The notes: generated by a model not told the origin, from the sequence alone. A DNA stretch of 64,000 nucleotides from Thiospirillum jenense (GCF_014145225.1 NZ_JABVCQ010000003.1:92968-156967); one strand, 5' to 3'; shown: positions 52,024-61,332, counted from the stretch's first letter. Made by a program: numbers and translations.

Positions 52024-53514
52024 TTATTCTTTAACAGCAGTCAATAGTGCAGGAATAATAGCGATTGCTTCATCGCGGGTTGCGACATCTTGTGTAACCC
52101 CAGCCAATATATTGGTGCCGCCCACAATAAGTCCTGATTGATTAGCAGAATTGAGTTGACTAAATATGATGTTGTGATCGTTTTGATAATCAGCAAAAGC
52201 TAAAGCTACTTCAGTACGATGTTTAAAACGCATCATATCAGACTGCGCATCGACTGATTGATTCGCCCACCCGCCGTTAATCATCATAACAATCATGTAA
52301 TCACGGCTACGGTCATTATTCAACTCCGTTATCCAATAATTTCTACCATCTGTGTCAGCCTCACGCCCAAAAATGTTGCGATACACTTCGTCAATAAAAC
52401 GACCGTCGTTCAGTGTAGCAGGATACATCTCAGTAACGAGTGGTTGTTCAAAAAAACTTTGCGCCACTTCTTCAAGTGTCATTGCTCCACTATCTACCTG
52501 ATTAATCCAATAATTTAATCCCTCAGCATCCATTGCATAGCCAACCGTTGCCATATAAAGCTCTGCGATTTTCCACCGTGTGGTTTGCTCACGAACGACT
52601 GTATTAAACGATGCGATAATTTGCTGGTTTTGTGCATCATTTAGAAATAAATCATCAATAGCAACTGTACATACTGGTACTGTTCCTTGTGCTGCACATA
52701 AACCACCCCAACCTATAAAACCATTATTATCACTTGCAGTGAGTGTCAGTGAATCTCCAGCATTGAAAATGGCATTACAAATACTATTGGCACCGCAACT
52801 CAAACCGTCTGGTTGGCTAGTTACTTGACCATTGCCCATCACAATCAGTTGTATCGCACGTTGACTAGATGTGATTATCGGTTCAAAGACAGCAACCGCT
52901 TGTTTAGAACTGCTCAAAGTTCCAGGACAGACAGGGTTAGTATTGCACCTGCCTCGTTGCCATTCCTTGAATAGCCAACCATCAGATGGGATAGCGGTCA
53001 ATGTGATTGCGGAGTTAATGGGAAACGTACTTGTGCAAAAAAGTGTGCTGCAATCAATGCCCGCCAGATCGCTCACAACGTGACCCTGACCAATAACAAA
53101 CACCATAAGCTGTGCGTTATTAATAGTGGCGGGAATCTCGGCAGTATAGTCATCATATATTAAGGTGAATGCTTGGCTCCAATCTGGGGGCGTTGAGTAC
53201 GAGTTATAGGTCAGTGTGAATGTGCTGTTGATATAAACGTCTCCACATTGACTATCGCCTGTTACAGTTTTCAAGCTAACGCCGTTATATTGAACATTGT
53301 TTTGAATAACAACAAAGTTACCGCTGCAAATAAATGGATGCCCCTCTACAAGCTCAATATCCATCGTGATGACGTTATCATCAGACCGTGAAATACTAAT
53401 GTTAAAACTGTCGCCACCACGCTCCCATCCTTGCGCCGAAAATACCTCAGTTGCAAATGATGGCATGGTAGTAAAAGTGACGGCGGTTGCGAATGCAAAT
53501 GCAGAGAAGCGCAT
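52024..53514 (-). CDS. Secreted protein with Gly-rich repeats and a DUF4214 domain
   Basis: This 496-aa protein has a signal peptide (FAFATAVTFTTMPSFA), an N-terminal beta-rich region with a likely disulfide, and two divergent copies of a bacterial surface repeat (LMVFVIGQGHVVSD...GIDC and LIVMGNGQVTSQPDGLSC). Residues about 310-420 form a DUF4214-type domain: LYMATVGYAMDAEGLNYWINQV and VYRNIFGREADTDGRNYWITEL. DUF4214 often occurs in S-layer-like or extracellular matrix proteins. It is likely exported to the periplasm or surface; the function is unknown. Confidence 0.8.
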   Translation of the reverse strand: MRFSAFAFATAVTFTTMPSFATEVFSAQGWERGGDSFNISISRSDDNVITMDIELVEGHPFICSGNFVVIQNNVQYNGVSLKTVTGDSQCGDVYINSTFTLTYNSYSTPPDWSQAFTLIYDDYTAEIPATINNAQLMVFVIGQGHVVSDLAGIDCSTLFCTSTFPINSAITLTAIPSDGWLFKEWQRGRCNTNPVCPGTLSSSKQAVAVFEPIITSSQRAIQLIVMGNGQVTSQPDGLSCGANSICNAIFNAGDSLTLTASDNNGFIGWGGLCAAQGTVPVCTVAIDDLFLNDAQNQQIIASFNTVVREQTTRWKIAELYMATVGYAMDAEGLNYWINQVDSGAMTLEEVAQSFFEQPLVTEMYPATLNDGRFIDEVYRNIFGREADTDGRNYWITELNNDRSRDYMIVMMINGGWANQSVDAQSDMMRFKHRTEVALAFADYQNDHNIIFSQLNSANQSGLIVGGTNILAGVTQDVATRDEAIAIIPALLTAVKE

Positions 53515-53706
53515 ATTGATTTCCTTTAAACTATTTTATTCAAAAAACAACAAACAAACTAACATACGCGATAAATTTAGGAAATTATTTTGTCATAATT
53601 AGCACCTCTAAATGCGCGATAACTCAAACGCCTGTTTAATATTTTGTAATGAAAGCATGACAGTCTCCAAATACGGTTAAATAGCAAAAAATTGATTAAA
53701 CCTTAA

Positions 53707-54744
53707 CTAACCCCCAATCCGATTCATGGTACAGATTGGCGGCGCAGTTTCACTCAATTCTGGCGGCTGTTGATTGCCGGTATCAAACCCATGTGCTTTC
53801 GGTTTCATTGCCACCGCCGCGCAAATTGCGTGCAGAATTGGCGCATCATCATTCGGATTAGCGCGTAAAATAGCGCGTAAATCAATTCCCAAATCGCGCT
53901 GCCCGAGGCACGGTAATAATTGACCCGTCGCGGTCACGCGCATTCGATTACAGCGTTCACAAAAATTATGACTGCGCGGCGAAATAAAACCAATGCGCGT
54001 CTGTGTTCCCGCCACCCGCCAATACCGCGCCGGCCCGCTGGTAGTTTCAGTGGTCGGTAATAATTCAAACTGCTGTATTAAACGATTGCGAATCGTCGCG
54101 CTGGGGTAATAATCCAATGCCGATTCATTTGCCGTTTCATTGCGTTCCATTAACTCGGCACCCAGCGGCATCTTTTCAATAAAACTCAAATCCAATCCCC
54201 GCGCAATCGCAAATGCAGCCAGATCAAACACCTCGTCGGTATTATAATCTGCCACAATCACGCTATTGAGTTTAATACGCTGAAAACCCGCCGCCAGTGC
54301 CGCGTCAATCCCCGCAATCACTTGGTTTAAATCACCGCAACGAGTCAATTGGCGAAAACGAGCGGGCTGGAGTGAATCAAGACTGATATTGATCCGCGCA
54401 ATGCCGGCCGCCTTTAATGCCAATGCGTGGCGCGCCAATTGCGTCCCATTGGTGGTCAAGGTTAATTGATGATCGCTGCCTAACGTATTTAATTGCGCAA
54501 TTAACCACAGCACATTTCGCCGCAATAACGGCTCGCCGCCGGTAATACGAAAATGCCGCACGCCTAATGCAGTAAAACAGCGCCCTAGCCGCACCAATTC
54601 TTCCAGCGTTAATAATTGGTCACGCGGTAAAAACTGCACCGTGTTACTCATGCAATACACACATCGCAAATCACACCGATCCGTCACCGACAAGCGAACA
54701 TAATTAATGTGACGACCGAATGAATCAACCAATTGAGTAGTCAT
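53707..54744 (-). CDS. moaA: GTP 3',8-cyclase MoaA
   Basis: This 345-aa radical SAM enzyme does the first step of molybdenum cofactor synthesis. The SAM cluster motif is CDLRCVYC, the ITGGEPLLRR block follows, and the C-terminal cluster cysteines are in NFCERCNRMRVT...LPCLG. The protein ends in the expected Gly-Gly tail required for activity. It serves the Mo enzymes encoded here (soeA); nitrogenase uses a different cofactor. Confidence 0.96.
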   Translation of the reverse strand: MTTQLVDSFGRHINYVRLSVTDRCDLRCVYCMSNTVQFLPRDQLLTLEELVRLGRCFTALGVRHFRITGGEPLLRRNVLWLIAQLNTLGSDHQLTLTTNGTQLARHALALKAAGIARINISLDSLQPARFRQLTRCGDLNQVIAGIDAALAAGFQRIKLNSVIVADYNTDEVFDLAAFAIARGLDLSFIEKMPLGAELMERNETANESALDYYPSATIRNRLIQQFELLPTTETTSGPARYWRVAGTQTRIGFISPRSHNFCERCNRMRVTATGQLLPCLGQRDLGIDLRAILRANPNDDAPILHAICAAVAMKPKAHGFDTGNQQPPELSETAPPICTMNRIGG

Positions 54745-54888
54745 AATGACCGCGTGAAAATATCGAATACATGATTAAAAATATCAAATCAAAACCGGCC
54801 GATTTGATGAAAGATGCGGCGTAATTAACCCCATCATTTATTGACCACTTGCCATCCCGCGCAAAAGCTATTACAATCATCACCTCAA

Positions 54889-54962
54889 GCGGGTGTGGTT
54901 CAATGGTAGAACCTCAGCTTCCCAAGCTGATGGCGTGGGTTCGATTCCCATCACCCGCTCCA
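54889..54962 (+). tRNA. tRNA-Gly (CCC)
   Basis: This 74-nt cloverleaf has acceptor arm GCGGGTG/CACCCGC, D-loop GGTTCAATGGTAGA, anticodon stem TCAGC/GCTGA with loop TTCCCAA (anticodon CCC at 54921-54923), TPsiC loop GGTTCGATTCC, discriminator T, and an encoded CCA. It lies between moaA and mutY. Confidence 0.96.
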
Positions 54963-55004
54963 CTTCCCCCCGTACCGTATTCTATAGCTGCTTGACCGCC
55001 GCCC

Positions 55005-56126
55005 ATGCCCGCCGATTTGCTGACCTGCACGACGGCCGCGCCCCCGCCCGCTTGGACACCTGACACCTTCGCCCCGGCAATTCTAAACTGGTTTGCCCAG
55101 CACGGGCGTCACGATCTGCCCTGGCAACCGCCCACCACGCCCTACCGCGTCTGGGTTTCTGAAATCATGTTACAGCAAACGCAGGTCGCGGTGGTCACGC
55201 CGTACTTCACGCGCTTTGTGACACAATTCCCCACGCTCGCGGCATTGGCATCCGCGCCACTTGATGCAGTTTTGCAACAGTGGTCAGGTCTCGGCTACTA
55301 CGCCCGCGCTCGGCATTTGCACCGCGCCGCGCAATTGGTGGTTAAACAACACTGTGGCGAACTGCCCACGACGTTAGAACAGCTCACCGCGTTGCCCGGC
55401 ATCGGGCGCTCCACCGCCGGTGCAATTTTGTCACTTGCCTACGGACAACGGCAGGCGATCCTCGATGGCAACGTCAAACGGGTGCTAACTCGTTGTTTTA
55501 CCGTGACTGGTTGGCCGGGCGAACCCGCCGTAACCGCGCACTTGTGGACGCTGGCTGACCAGTTGACGCCGAGCGCCGCCACCGTTGCCGCGTACACGCA
55601 GGCGATCATGGACTTAGGTGCGACATGTTGCACTCGCGCCAAACCCGACTGTGCGCACTGCCCGCTGGCGCCGCGCTGTCAAGCACTGGCGCTCGGTCAA
55701 GTGGCAGATTATCCCGCGCCGCGCCCGCGTCGGGACTTGCCAGTGCGAGCGGTGCAGTGGCTCGTGTTGCGCAGTGCCGACACTGGCGCAATTTTGCTAC
55801 AGCAGCGCCCGCCGAGCGGGATTTGGGGCGGATTGTGGACATTACCCGAGCTGCCGCTCGAATTTGACGCCGCGCAGTGGTGTCTTGCACACACTGCGTC
55901 GCAACCTGACCACAGCGTCACATTAGCGCCACGTCGCCACACCTTCACCCATTTTCATCTCGACATTTGGCCAATTGTGATGACACTAAACACCGTGCCA
56001 ACGCAATTCACCGCGGCGGCGGGGCAGCAATGGTTTTCAGTTGATGACTGTCAAACACTCGGCATTCCAGCGCCGTTGCGGCGGTTATTAGCAGAATTGT
56101 CAAGCATCACGATAAGCGGCAATTAA
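55005..56126 (+). CDS. mutY: Adenine DNA glycosylase MutY
   Basis: This 373-aa protein has the helix-hairpin-helix catalytic region (LPGIGRSTAGAILSLAYGQ, catalytic Asp in ILDGNVKRVL), the [4Fe-4S] cluster CTRAKPDCAHCPLAPRC, and a C-terminal NUDIX-like domain that recognises 8-oxoG (LLQQRPPSGIWGGLWTLPE, HTFTHFHLD). It removes adenine opposite 8-oxoguanine. It starts 42 bp after the tRNA, and the downstream glycosyltransferase begins 55 bp later. Confidence 0.95.
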   Translation: MPADLLTCTTAAPPPAWTPDTFAPAILNWFAQHGRHDLPWQPPTTPYRVWVSEIMLQQTQVAVVTPYFTRFVTQFPTLAALASAPLDAVLQQWSGLGYYARARHLHRAAQLVVKQHCGELPTTLEQLTALPGIGRSTAGAILSLAYGQRQAILDGNVKRVLTRCFTVTGWPGEPAVTAHLWTLADQLTPSAATVAAYTQAIMDLGATCCTRAKPDCAHCPLAPRCQALALGQVADYPAPRPRRDLPVRAVQWLVLRSADTGAILLQQRPPSGIWGGLWTLPELPLEFDAAQWCLAHTASQPDHSVTLAPRRHTFTHFHLDIWPIVMTLNTVPTQFTAAAGQQWFSVDDCQTLGIPAPLRRLLAELSSITISGN

Positions 56127-56180
56127 ACTGCGCAAATCCCAATACATTTTAATCAAACCTGACATGAAAGCATCGGTGAG

Positions 56181-58526
56181 ATGTCAATTAAAACCCGTTT
56201 AGTTTTTGAATGGCGCCGCATTCGTCACGCGCTCGCCGCATTATTGCACGTCGGCAATACGCGCACACGGGTTGTGATGTTAGAAGCACAACTCGCGCAG
56301 CAGGCGGCGATTCTCACGCAATTACAACAACAATTGAATCAAACGCAGCAGCAACACGCGGCCGCATTTAATCAATTACAACAACAAGTTGCTGATGAGG
56401 CGCAGCGCCGCGATGAATTGGCCAATCAATTGGGTGAATTGGTGCAATGGTTAGCGCAGAATGAACAACGCTCGGCGCAGCGGGCGGAATTGACCATGAC
56501 ACTGATGCAAAAGATTGCCGAATTGGTGGAATGGTTGGCGCACCAAGAAGCGCGGCTGCAATTGCAAGCGGTGCGGTTGAATGATTTTCAACAGGATCAG
56601 CAGCGCGAGTTTGCGGCGGTACGCAATGAACTGGCTGAATTAAAAACCGCCGTGCCGCGCTTGGCCGGAACGGTATTAACCACGATGCGCCAGCCATTGG
56701 ATATGAGTATTCAGCGGCAATTGGATGAATTACGCGCTGATTTAAGACAACGGCAATTAACTGTCGCTGTGGCGTCAAACATACCTGTCGCGCCGTTACC
56801 ACCATTGCGGTGTTTTGACGCGCCGGTGCCGTGGTTGCCGGCGCATCCGGGGCGGGATTATCTAGTCACGCAGCCGTACACGTTACTGTATGTCGGTGCA
56901 TTGCAGCCCGATCACGCCCAGTCGCGGCTGCTTGAGTGTTTATATCAGTTACGGCGGGTGGACGATGGTAACGTCGCGTTGATTTTAGCCAGTCCGCTCG
57001 GCGCGGCGGATGACGCCAATTACCTCGCCGCGTTGACGGAATACGCCGCGCAACTCGGGTTGAGCGATCAGGTGGAACTGCGCCCACAAGCGAATTCGGC
57101 TCAGTTATCAGCGACTTATCACGCGGCTGATCTGTACTTGAGTTTGGCCGAGCCGAGCGTTTTGACCAATTCGGCCACTGTCGCGGCAGTGCAACGAGCG
57201 CTGTGGCACGAGTTGCTGGTGCTGGTGTACGGTGTTACGCCGATCATGCCGATGGCGCAGTTATTACCTAACGAAGCGCGGTTGACGGCGCTGGCGGCGG
57301 ATCAGGTTGTGGCGGAAATTAAACAGGTGTGGTGTGATCGCAACCGTCGCCAGCGGCAGTGGGCCGAGCAGCGGCGGCGGTCAGGTTACGCGCCAGCATT
57401 GGTCACGGCGCCGCTGACGGTGCGCATCGAGGGGCCGTGTGATTCGAGCTACAGTTTGGCGTTGGTCAATACCGGCGTGGCGCGGGCGTTACATCACGCG
57501 GGCGATCAGGTGGCGTTGTATCAAACTGACGGTTACGGTGACACGCGCCCGCAACGTAGTTTTTTGGCGACAAATCCTGACTTGGCGCCATTGACGCGGT
57601 CGCGGTTGCGGCAGGTGATGGTGACTTTACGCAACGTGTATCCGCCGCGCACCAATGCCCTGCGCGGGTTGGTGCGGATCATTGGTCCCTACGGGTGGGA
57701 GGAGTCAGGTTTTCCGCACCAGTGGATCAGGGCGTTTAACCGCCGGCTGTCGGGCGTGTTGTGTTTATCGGATTATGTCCGAGATGTGTTGATCGCTAAC
57801 GGCTTGAAAATTCCAGCAATTACGACGGGGTTGGTGGCGGATGCGTTACTCGATCACAGTCCCCGCGCACCAGCGGGCGTGACGTTGCCGGGCGGGTATC
57901 GGTTGCTGCATGTCTCATCGGGTTTTCCGCGCAAGGGTGTTGATGTGTTGTTACAGGTTCACAGCCGCCTGCCGCCGGAAATGGCGTTAATTATCAAGAC
58001 CTTTGCCAATCCGCATAATGTGGTGGAGGCGGAGTTGACGCGGTGGGGGTATCGGCGGCAGGGGCGGGATGCGGTGGCGAGTCGCTGGGTGAACGGGCCG
58101 CGGCGGGTGCTGGTGATTGAGGTGGAGCTGGCGCCGGCGGAGATGGTGTGGCTATATCAGCAAGTAAATCAATTAGTTGCGCCAAGTCGCGGCGAGGGGT
58201 TTGGGTTGCCGATGGCGGAGGCGATGTTGTTTGACGTGCCGGTGGTGACGACGGATGCCGGTGGGCAGCGGGATTTTTGTACGCCAGAGACGGCGTGGTT
58301 GGTGCGATCTCGATTGGTGGCGGCGCAGACACATTTTGCCCTGCCCGGGTCGCAGTGGGCGGCGCCGGATGCGGCAAGTTTGCGGGCGGCGATCTTGGCG
58401 GTGCGGGCGGCGAGTGCGGCCGAGCGCCGATCACGCACGACGGCGGCGCGGGCGTTGGTGCTGGCGCGCTACAGTCAAGCGGCGGTGGCGTGGCGGATTC
58501 ATGCGGCAGTGGTGGCGTTGAATTAA
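56181..58526 (+). CDS. Large glycosyltransferase with N-terminal coiled coil
   Basis: In this 781-aa protein, residues about 35-205 are Gln/Glu/Leu-rich coiled coil. Residues about 220-390 resemble a degenerate glycosyltransferase domain (YLVTQPYTLLYVGALQPDH). The C-terminal half (about 410-780) is a GT4-type domain with LHVSSGFPRKGVDVLL and the sugar-nucleotide EX7E-type motif in APSRGEGFGLPMAEAML. It is probably a cytoplasmic, possibly membrane-associated, enzyme of surface polysaccharide or glycan assembly. The donor and acceptor are unknown. Confidence 0.82.
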   Translation: MSIKTRLVFEWRRIRHALAALLHVGNTRTRVVMLEAQLAQQAAILTQLQQQLNQTQQQHAAAFNQLQQQVADEAQRRDELANQLGELVQWLAQNEQRSAQRAELTMTLMQKIAELVEWLAHQEARLQLQAVRLNDFQQDQQREFAAVRNELAELKTAVPRLAGTVLTTMRQPLDMSIQRQLDELRADLRQRQLTVAVASNIPVAPLPPLRCFDAPVPWLPAHPGRDYLVTQPYTLLYVGALQPDHAQSRLLECLYQLRRVDDGNVALILASPLGAADDANYLAALTEYAAQLGLSDQVELRPQANSAQLSATYHAADLYLSLAEPSVLTNSATVAAVQRALWHELLVLVYGVTPIMPMAQLLPNEARLTALAADQVVAEIKQVWCDRNRRQRQWAEQRRRSGYAPALVTAPLTVRIEGPCDSSYSLALVNTGVARALHHAGDQVALYQTDGYGDTRPQRSFLATNPDLAPLTRSRLRQVMVTLRNVYPPRTNALRGLVRIIGPYGWEESGFPHQWIRAFNRRLSGVLCLSDYVRDVLIANGLKIPAITTGLVADALLDHSPRAPAGVTLPGGYRLLHVSSGFPRKGVDVLLQVHSRLPPEMALIIKTFANPHNVVEAELTRWGYRRQGRDAVASRWVNGPRRVLVIEVELAPAEMVWLYQQVNQLVAPSRGEGFGLPMAEAMLFDVPVVTTDAGGQRDFCTPETAWLVRSRLVAAQTHFALPGSQWAAPDAASLRAAILAVRAASAAERRSRTTAARALVLARYSQAAVAWRIHAAVVALN

Positions 58527-58676
58527 GTGTTCAGGCTCAATGCGGAGAACATCGTGACTGGACGGCTCGAACTGACAATTAAGTTTTCGGCTTTACCGCA
58601 AGCCATGCCAGTGAAGGCCGACATGAAGAGGAGAATCTCGCGGTGCAGGTGTTTGAGAAGAAAGGGAAGGTGGATT
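58527..58676 (+). pseudogene. Possible C-terminal remnant of a FinO/ProQ-like gene
   Basis: Two frames carry coding-like pieces: VTGRLELTIKF and, after a shift, NLAVQVFEKKGKVD followed by a stop. Both resemble separate parts of the C-terminal region of FinO-type RNA-binding proteins as I recall them. No intact frame is present. This identification is weak. Confidence 0.25.
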
Positions 58677-58684
58677 AATCAATT

Positions 58685-59302
58685 TCACTGTCTTGAACCT
58701 AGTCTCTTCTGTTGATATTCGTTGCAGATGCGAGGACTCGTAGAATAAAAATAATTGACTTCATTGCCTTGATCATCCTTCCTTTTTGCAAGTAATGAAC
58801 GACTCCCATTTGAGTTATTAACAATCTTATAATCGTATAAATTGGAATATTTTGCTCTAATTTTATTGAGCTGTTCTTCCAAACTAGCAACTTGAAATTG
58901 ATAGCAAAGTGGCGCTTCTTTAGGGATATAGTCTGTAGGCGGCGTGTCAGCGGCAAAATAGATGTTTTCTAAATTTAATATTATTTTATCAAATGAATCC
59001 ATAGGTTCACCTGCTACATTACCGCTTCCGTCGTATTGAAACTCTTTTCCAACAGTTATTCTTACTTTTTGACCTTTAAATTTTACAGGCATTTCTGCAT
59101 TTTCATTCCATTTTTGACACAAGGCAGCAGTGCATAAACCGGTATGTTCTTTCCCATTAGACTTTATAATAGTTAAGTAACAATTATCTCCACATTCATA
59201 TTCCGAAATTACCCCTTCAATGATCCTATCTTTTGCGTTACCGATAGTTAAATAAAAACTACTTACAAAAAGTATCCCAACAGCAGTTATTTTTTTCATC
59301 AT
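58685..59302 (-). CDS. Exported protein of unknown function
   Basis: This roughly 205-aa protein starts at ATG 59302 (AAAGGA upstream; tandem ATGs). A signal peptide (KKITAVGILFVSSFYLTIGNA) precedes a small beta-rich domain with paired cysteines (YECGDNCYLTI, GLCTAALCQKW) that resembles an OB-like periplasmic fold. A helical C-terminal part follows (SLEEQLNKIRAKYSNLYDYKI). I do not recognise the family. A+T content is higher than in the neighbouring glycosyltransferase, suggesting a different origin. Confidence 0.7.
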   Translation of the reverse strand: MMKKITAVGILFVSSFYLTIGNAKDRIIEGVISEYECGDNCYLTIIKSNGKEHTGLCTAALCQKWNENAEMPVKFKGQKVRITVGKEFQYDGSGNVAGEPMDSFDKIILNLENIYFAADTPPTDYIPKEAPLCYQFQVASLEEQLNKIRAKYSNLYDYKIVNNSNGSRSLLAKRKDDQGNEVNYFYSTSPRICNEYQQKRLGSRQ

Positions 59303-59644
59303 AATATCCTTTAAGTATTGAAAAGCAGAACACCAAGTTTCTATTGAATATTGACCAACCATAGAAGAATTCTAATTTCTTCTTACTAAGCAGTTAGTCA
59401 AAACCTTGACTGTTATAGTCAATCCAACATAAGACGACCGCTAAGACAGGCATAACCACTTGATTATAATTGCATTGCTGCGATCAAATTATCCTGGATC
59501 GGCTGTAATAGCCTATCTGTTTAGTTGGCGCCTTGTTTAACGGGAGGTGATTTTACAGCATTATGAAGTTGGGCTTCTGTGGAAATTTAGGTGTAGGGCA
59601 AGTGTGGCGAAGTTGGTCACTGAGGGCGGGGTTGCCACATAGTA
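59303..59644. other. Gap without a gene
   Basis: I see no coding frame. The only structures are a small palindrome TTGACT-GTTAT-AGTCAA near 59408-59424 and, at 59624-59640, GGTTGCCACATAGTAT. This last is identical to the first bases of the mobile elements at 37820 and 46981 and abuts the insertion sequence. Confidence 0.6.
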
Positions 59645-59672
59645 TTAGAGTTGTTTTAACTAGCAAAATCAG

Positions 59673-60032
59673 CTAGTTAGCTAGGTTGAAATTCCACAAT
59701 CCAGCACAAACACCGAGAATTTTGTCATACAAATCAAAGTTATGAATACGAAGCCGATCTGAAAGAATACGAAATCGCTTTAATCCAGCAATACTATGCT
59801 CAACAAAAATACGCTCTGAAGCAAGCTGTTTATTGGTAGTTTTTAGTTCATTTGTTAATGGTTTATTTTTAGATTTCTTATGTGGAATTGAAACGTTTTT
59901 GCATGGATAACTATTAACAATTCCGGTGTATCCTGAATCAACTCTAATTGTACAATTTTCAAACCAGGGTAGCTCGGGTGGAAATTCTTGTTTTAATAGA
60001 TGAAAGTCGTGTCTTCTACCGCCATGAAGCAC
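59673..60032 (-). pseudogene. Transposase C-terminal frame (OrfB), lacking the central catalytic part
   Basis: This 119-aa frame contains HDFHLLKQEFPPELP, IRVDSGYTGI, and a C-terminal FVEHSIAGLKRFRILSDRLR, the last acidic residue region of DDE transposases of the DDE_Tnp_4 type. The usual middle block with the first catalytic Asp (IDGTE...) and the KKKRHT stretch is absent, so it cannot be active alone. Confidence 0.8.
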
Positions 60033-60291
60033 TCATTCCACAAACAACGCCTAAAGCATCATAGGTCAGTCCTGATTTAAGACTAAATAAGGTGAACAAT
60101 AAAAGCTCCTCTTCATTATTAATACAATAGCCAATATTAACCTCAACTTTTCGTTTAGATAGTTCTGTTTTATAAGTCTGAAAATAAGCATTTTTGAAAT
60201 GATCTAGCAAAATAAAAAACCGTTCTCTAGTCATACCAATCGTGGCGCTCCATTGCCGATCTTGCTTTAGGTCTAACGTTGTAATTTTCAT
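60016..60291 (-). pseudogene. Transposase N-terminal frame (OrfA)
   Basis: This 91-aa frame has the helix-turn-helix-like LLLFTLFSLKSGLTYDALGVVCGMS of IS5-type transposases. It then jumps within three residues to sequence that should lie some 80 residues later. The overlap with OrfB would suit a programmed frameshift in an intact element, but the central deletion removes catalysis. Confidence 0.78.
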
Positions 60292-60363
60292 TTATTTTTC
60301 TCGTGGTATTTGGAGAAATTTTATTGCACTATCATTCATTCTTTACGTTAGAACAACTCTAAT

Positions 60364-60430
60364 AAAAAAACCGCCCCGGTTGCCCGGCGGCGGTTGGTTG
60401 ATTTCAATTCCAATTCCAATTCCAATTCAA
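60364..60430. repeat. R3 hairpin repeat (CCGCCCCGGTTGCCCGGCGGCGG), copy 1
   Basis: An A run, then ACCGCC...GGCGGT stem, then TTGATTTCAATTCCAATTCCAATT. It is nearly identical to 61971-62034, differing in the number of TCCAAT units. It is likely a terminator-type repeat. Confidence 0.7.
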
Positions 60431-60462
60431 GCAACGGTTAATTGAATTTTTCCCTTTTGATT

Positions 60463-60534
60463 AAAACCCCCTAACCCCCCCTTTGCAAAAGGGGGGCTTT
60501 ACTCTTACCCCCCTTTGCAAAAAAGGGGGGGATT
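60463..60534. repeat. R1 palindromic repeats
   Basis: Two adjacent CCCCCTTTGCAAAAGGGGG-type palindromes directly before an R2 repeat. Confidence 0.7.
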
Positions 60535-60544
60535 TCTTCGGGGG

Positions 60545-60627
60545 AAATGTCAGGTTGTGTGCCGTTCGGGTTTGGTCATTATTCACCAATCCCGCGCATG
60601 GCACACAACCCAACCGACGCGGCTATA
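60545..60627. repeat. R2 repeat, copy 2, overlapping a gene end
   Basis: GGTTGTGTGCC (60553-60563) and GGCACACAACC (60600-60610) with the CGCGGCTAT tail. The DUF2442 gene (stop at 60579) reads into it, so the repeat supplies the last 15 or so codons and the stop. Confidence 0.75.
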
Positions 60628-60887
60628 TCAGGACAAACAGTCAGAAATGATTGTTCAGGAAGTGAGCATTCGTAGAGAGTTTCAGGATCAATATCAATAT
60701 TTCCGGGCCAAGTGACAGTGCCGTTTTCGACATAGGCACCTAGAAAAGCATGACTAGATTTTAGGCGCACCCAAGGCTTTTGATCCATGTAGGGCGCCAT
60801 CTCAAAGTAGCGGCGTTCCCCGTTCTCAAATTCAAGTAAAAGGCTGAAATCAGCCTTAGCCGTCACATGAATGACATCAAGTAACAT
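60579..60887 (-). CDS. DUF2442 domain protein with a repeat-derived C-terminus
   Basis: This 102-aa protein opens with the DUF2442 pattern: VIHVTAKADFSLLLEFENGERRYFEMAPYMD, and later PGNIDIDPETLYE, where the family normally ends within a few residues. The extra tail (CPDIAASVGLCAMRGIGE) is encoded by an R2 repeat and is not family sequence. It sits 12 bp after a DUF4160 gene; these two domains commonly form a toxin-antitoxin-like pair. The function is unproven. Confidence 0.82.
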   Translation of the reverse strand: MLLDVIHVTAKADFSLLLEFENGERRYFEMAPYMDQKPWVRLKSSHAFLGAYVENGTVTWPGNIDIDPETLYECSLPEQSFLTVCPDIAASVGLCAMRGIGE

Positions 60888-60899
60888 AATGATATTCCA

Positions 60900-61169
60900 T
60901 TATTTGAGCGGATCAATACGAAAAGGTTCAACACCTTCTTTGGCAAGTTCCCAATTTGCCAGCAATTCATCGCGATGCAAATCTGTCCACACTTGCACCA
61001 TGCGCAATTGTCGTGGTGGGAAATCACCCGCCAACACGGCACCATCGTTGATAGCAATCGCCGCCTGAAATCCCTGATAGCGAACATGAATATGAGGCAA
61101 ATGATGTTTTTCTCTGATCTCGAAAAACATCGAGACAATCACACCATAAAACATGCTAATCGTCGGCAT
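60900..61169 (-). CDS. DUF4160 domain protein
   Basis: This 89-aa protein has the family core: MPTISMFYGVIVSMFFEIRE, then KHHLPHIHVRYQGFQAAIAI and PPRQLRMVQVWTDLHRDELLANWELA. It is complete and first in a two-gene unit with DUF2442. The HHLPHIHV segment could be catalytic or metal-binding. Confidence 0.88.
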   Translation of the reverse strand: MPTISMFYGVIVSMFFEIREKHHLPHIHVRYQGFQAAIAINDGAVLAGDFPPRQLRMVQVWTDLHRDELLANWELAKEGVEPFRIDPLK

Positions 61170-61226
61170 TCGTCAATTCCGGTTAGTGATTGTTGCCATG
61201 AGTATAAACCACTCCACCCACAAAAA

Positions 61227-61258
61227 CCCGCCGCCCAATTCTTCAATCAAGCGGCGGG
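61227..61258. terminator. Bidirectional hairpin
   Basis: CCCGCCGC (61227-61234) and GCGGCGGG (61251-61258), with A- and T-rich flanks, between two minus-strand small-gene units. Confidence 0.6.
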
Positions 61259-61332
61259 CATGTTCATTCCTTTCCCCCTCCTTTAATAAAGGGGGGGCGG
61301 ATTTCGGGTCACGCTTCGCGGCGCAACCCAAT

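Larger units (their letters stand above)
59646..60361 (-). mobile_element. IS5-family (IS427-like) insertion sequence, internally deleted
   Basis: Imperfect terminal repeats TAGAGTTGTTTTAAC (59646-59660) and GTTAGAACAACTCTA (60347-60361) bound two overlapping transposase frames. TA is present at both borders, compatible with a TA duplication. The total length of about 716 bp is short for the group (usually 800-900 bp) because the middle of the transposase is missing. The left end lies directly next to a 16-bp copy of the mobile element start. Confidence 0.8.
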
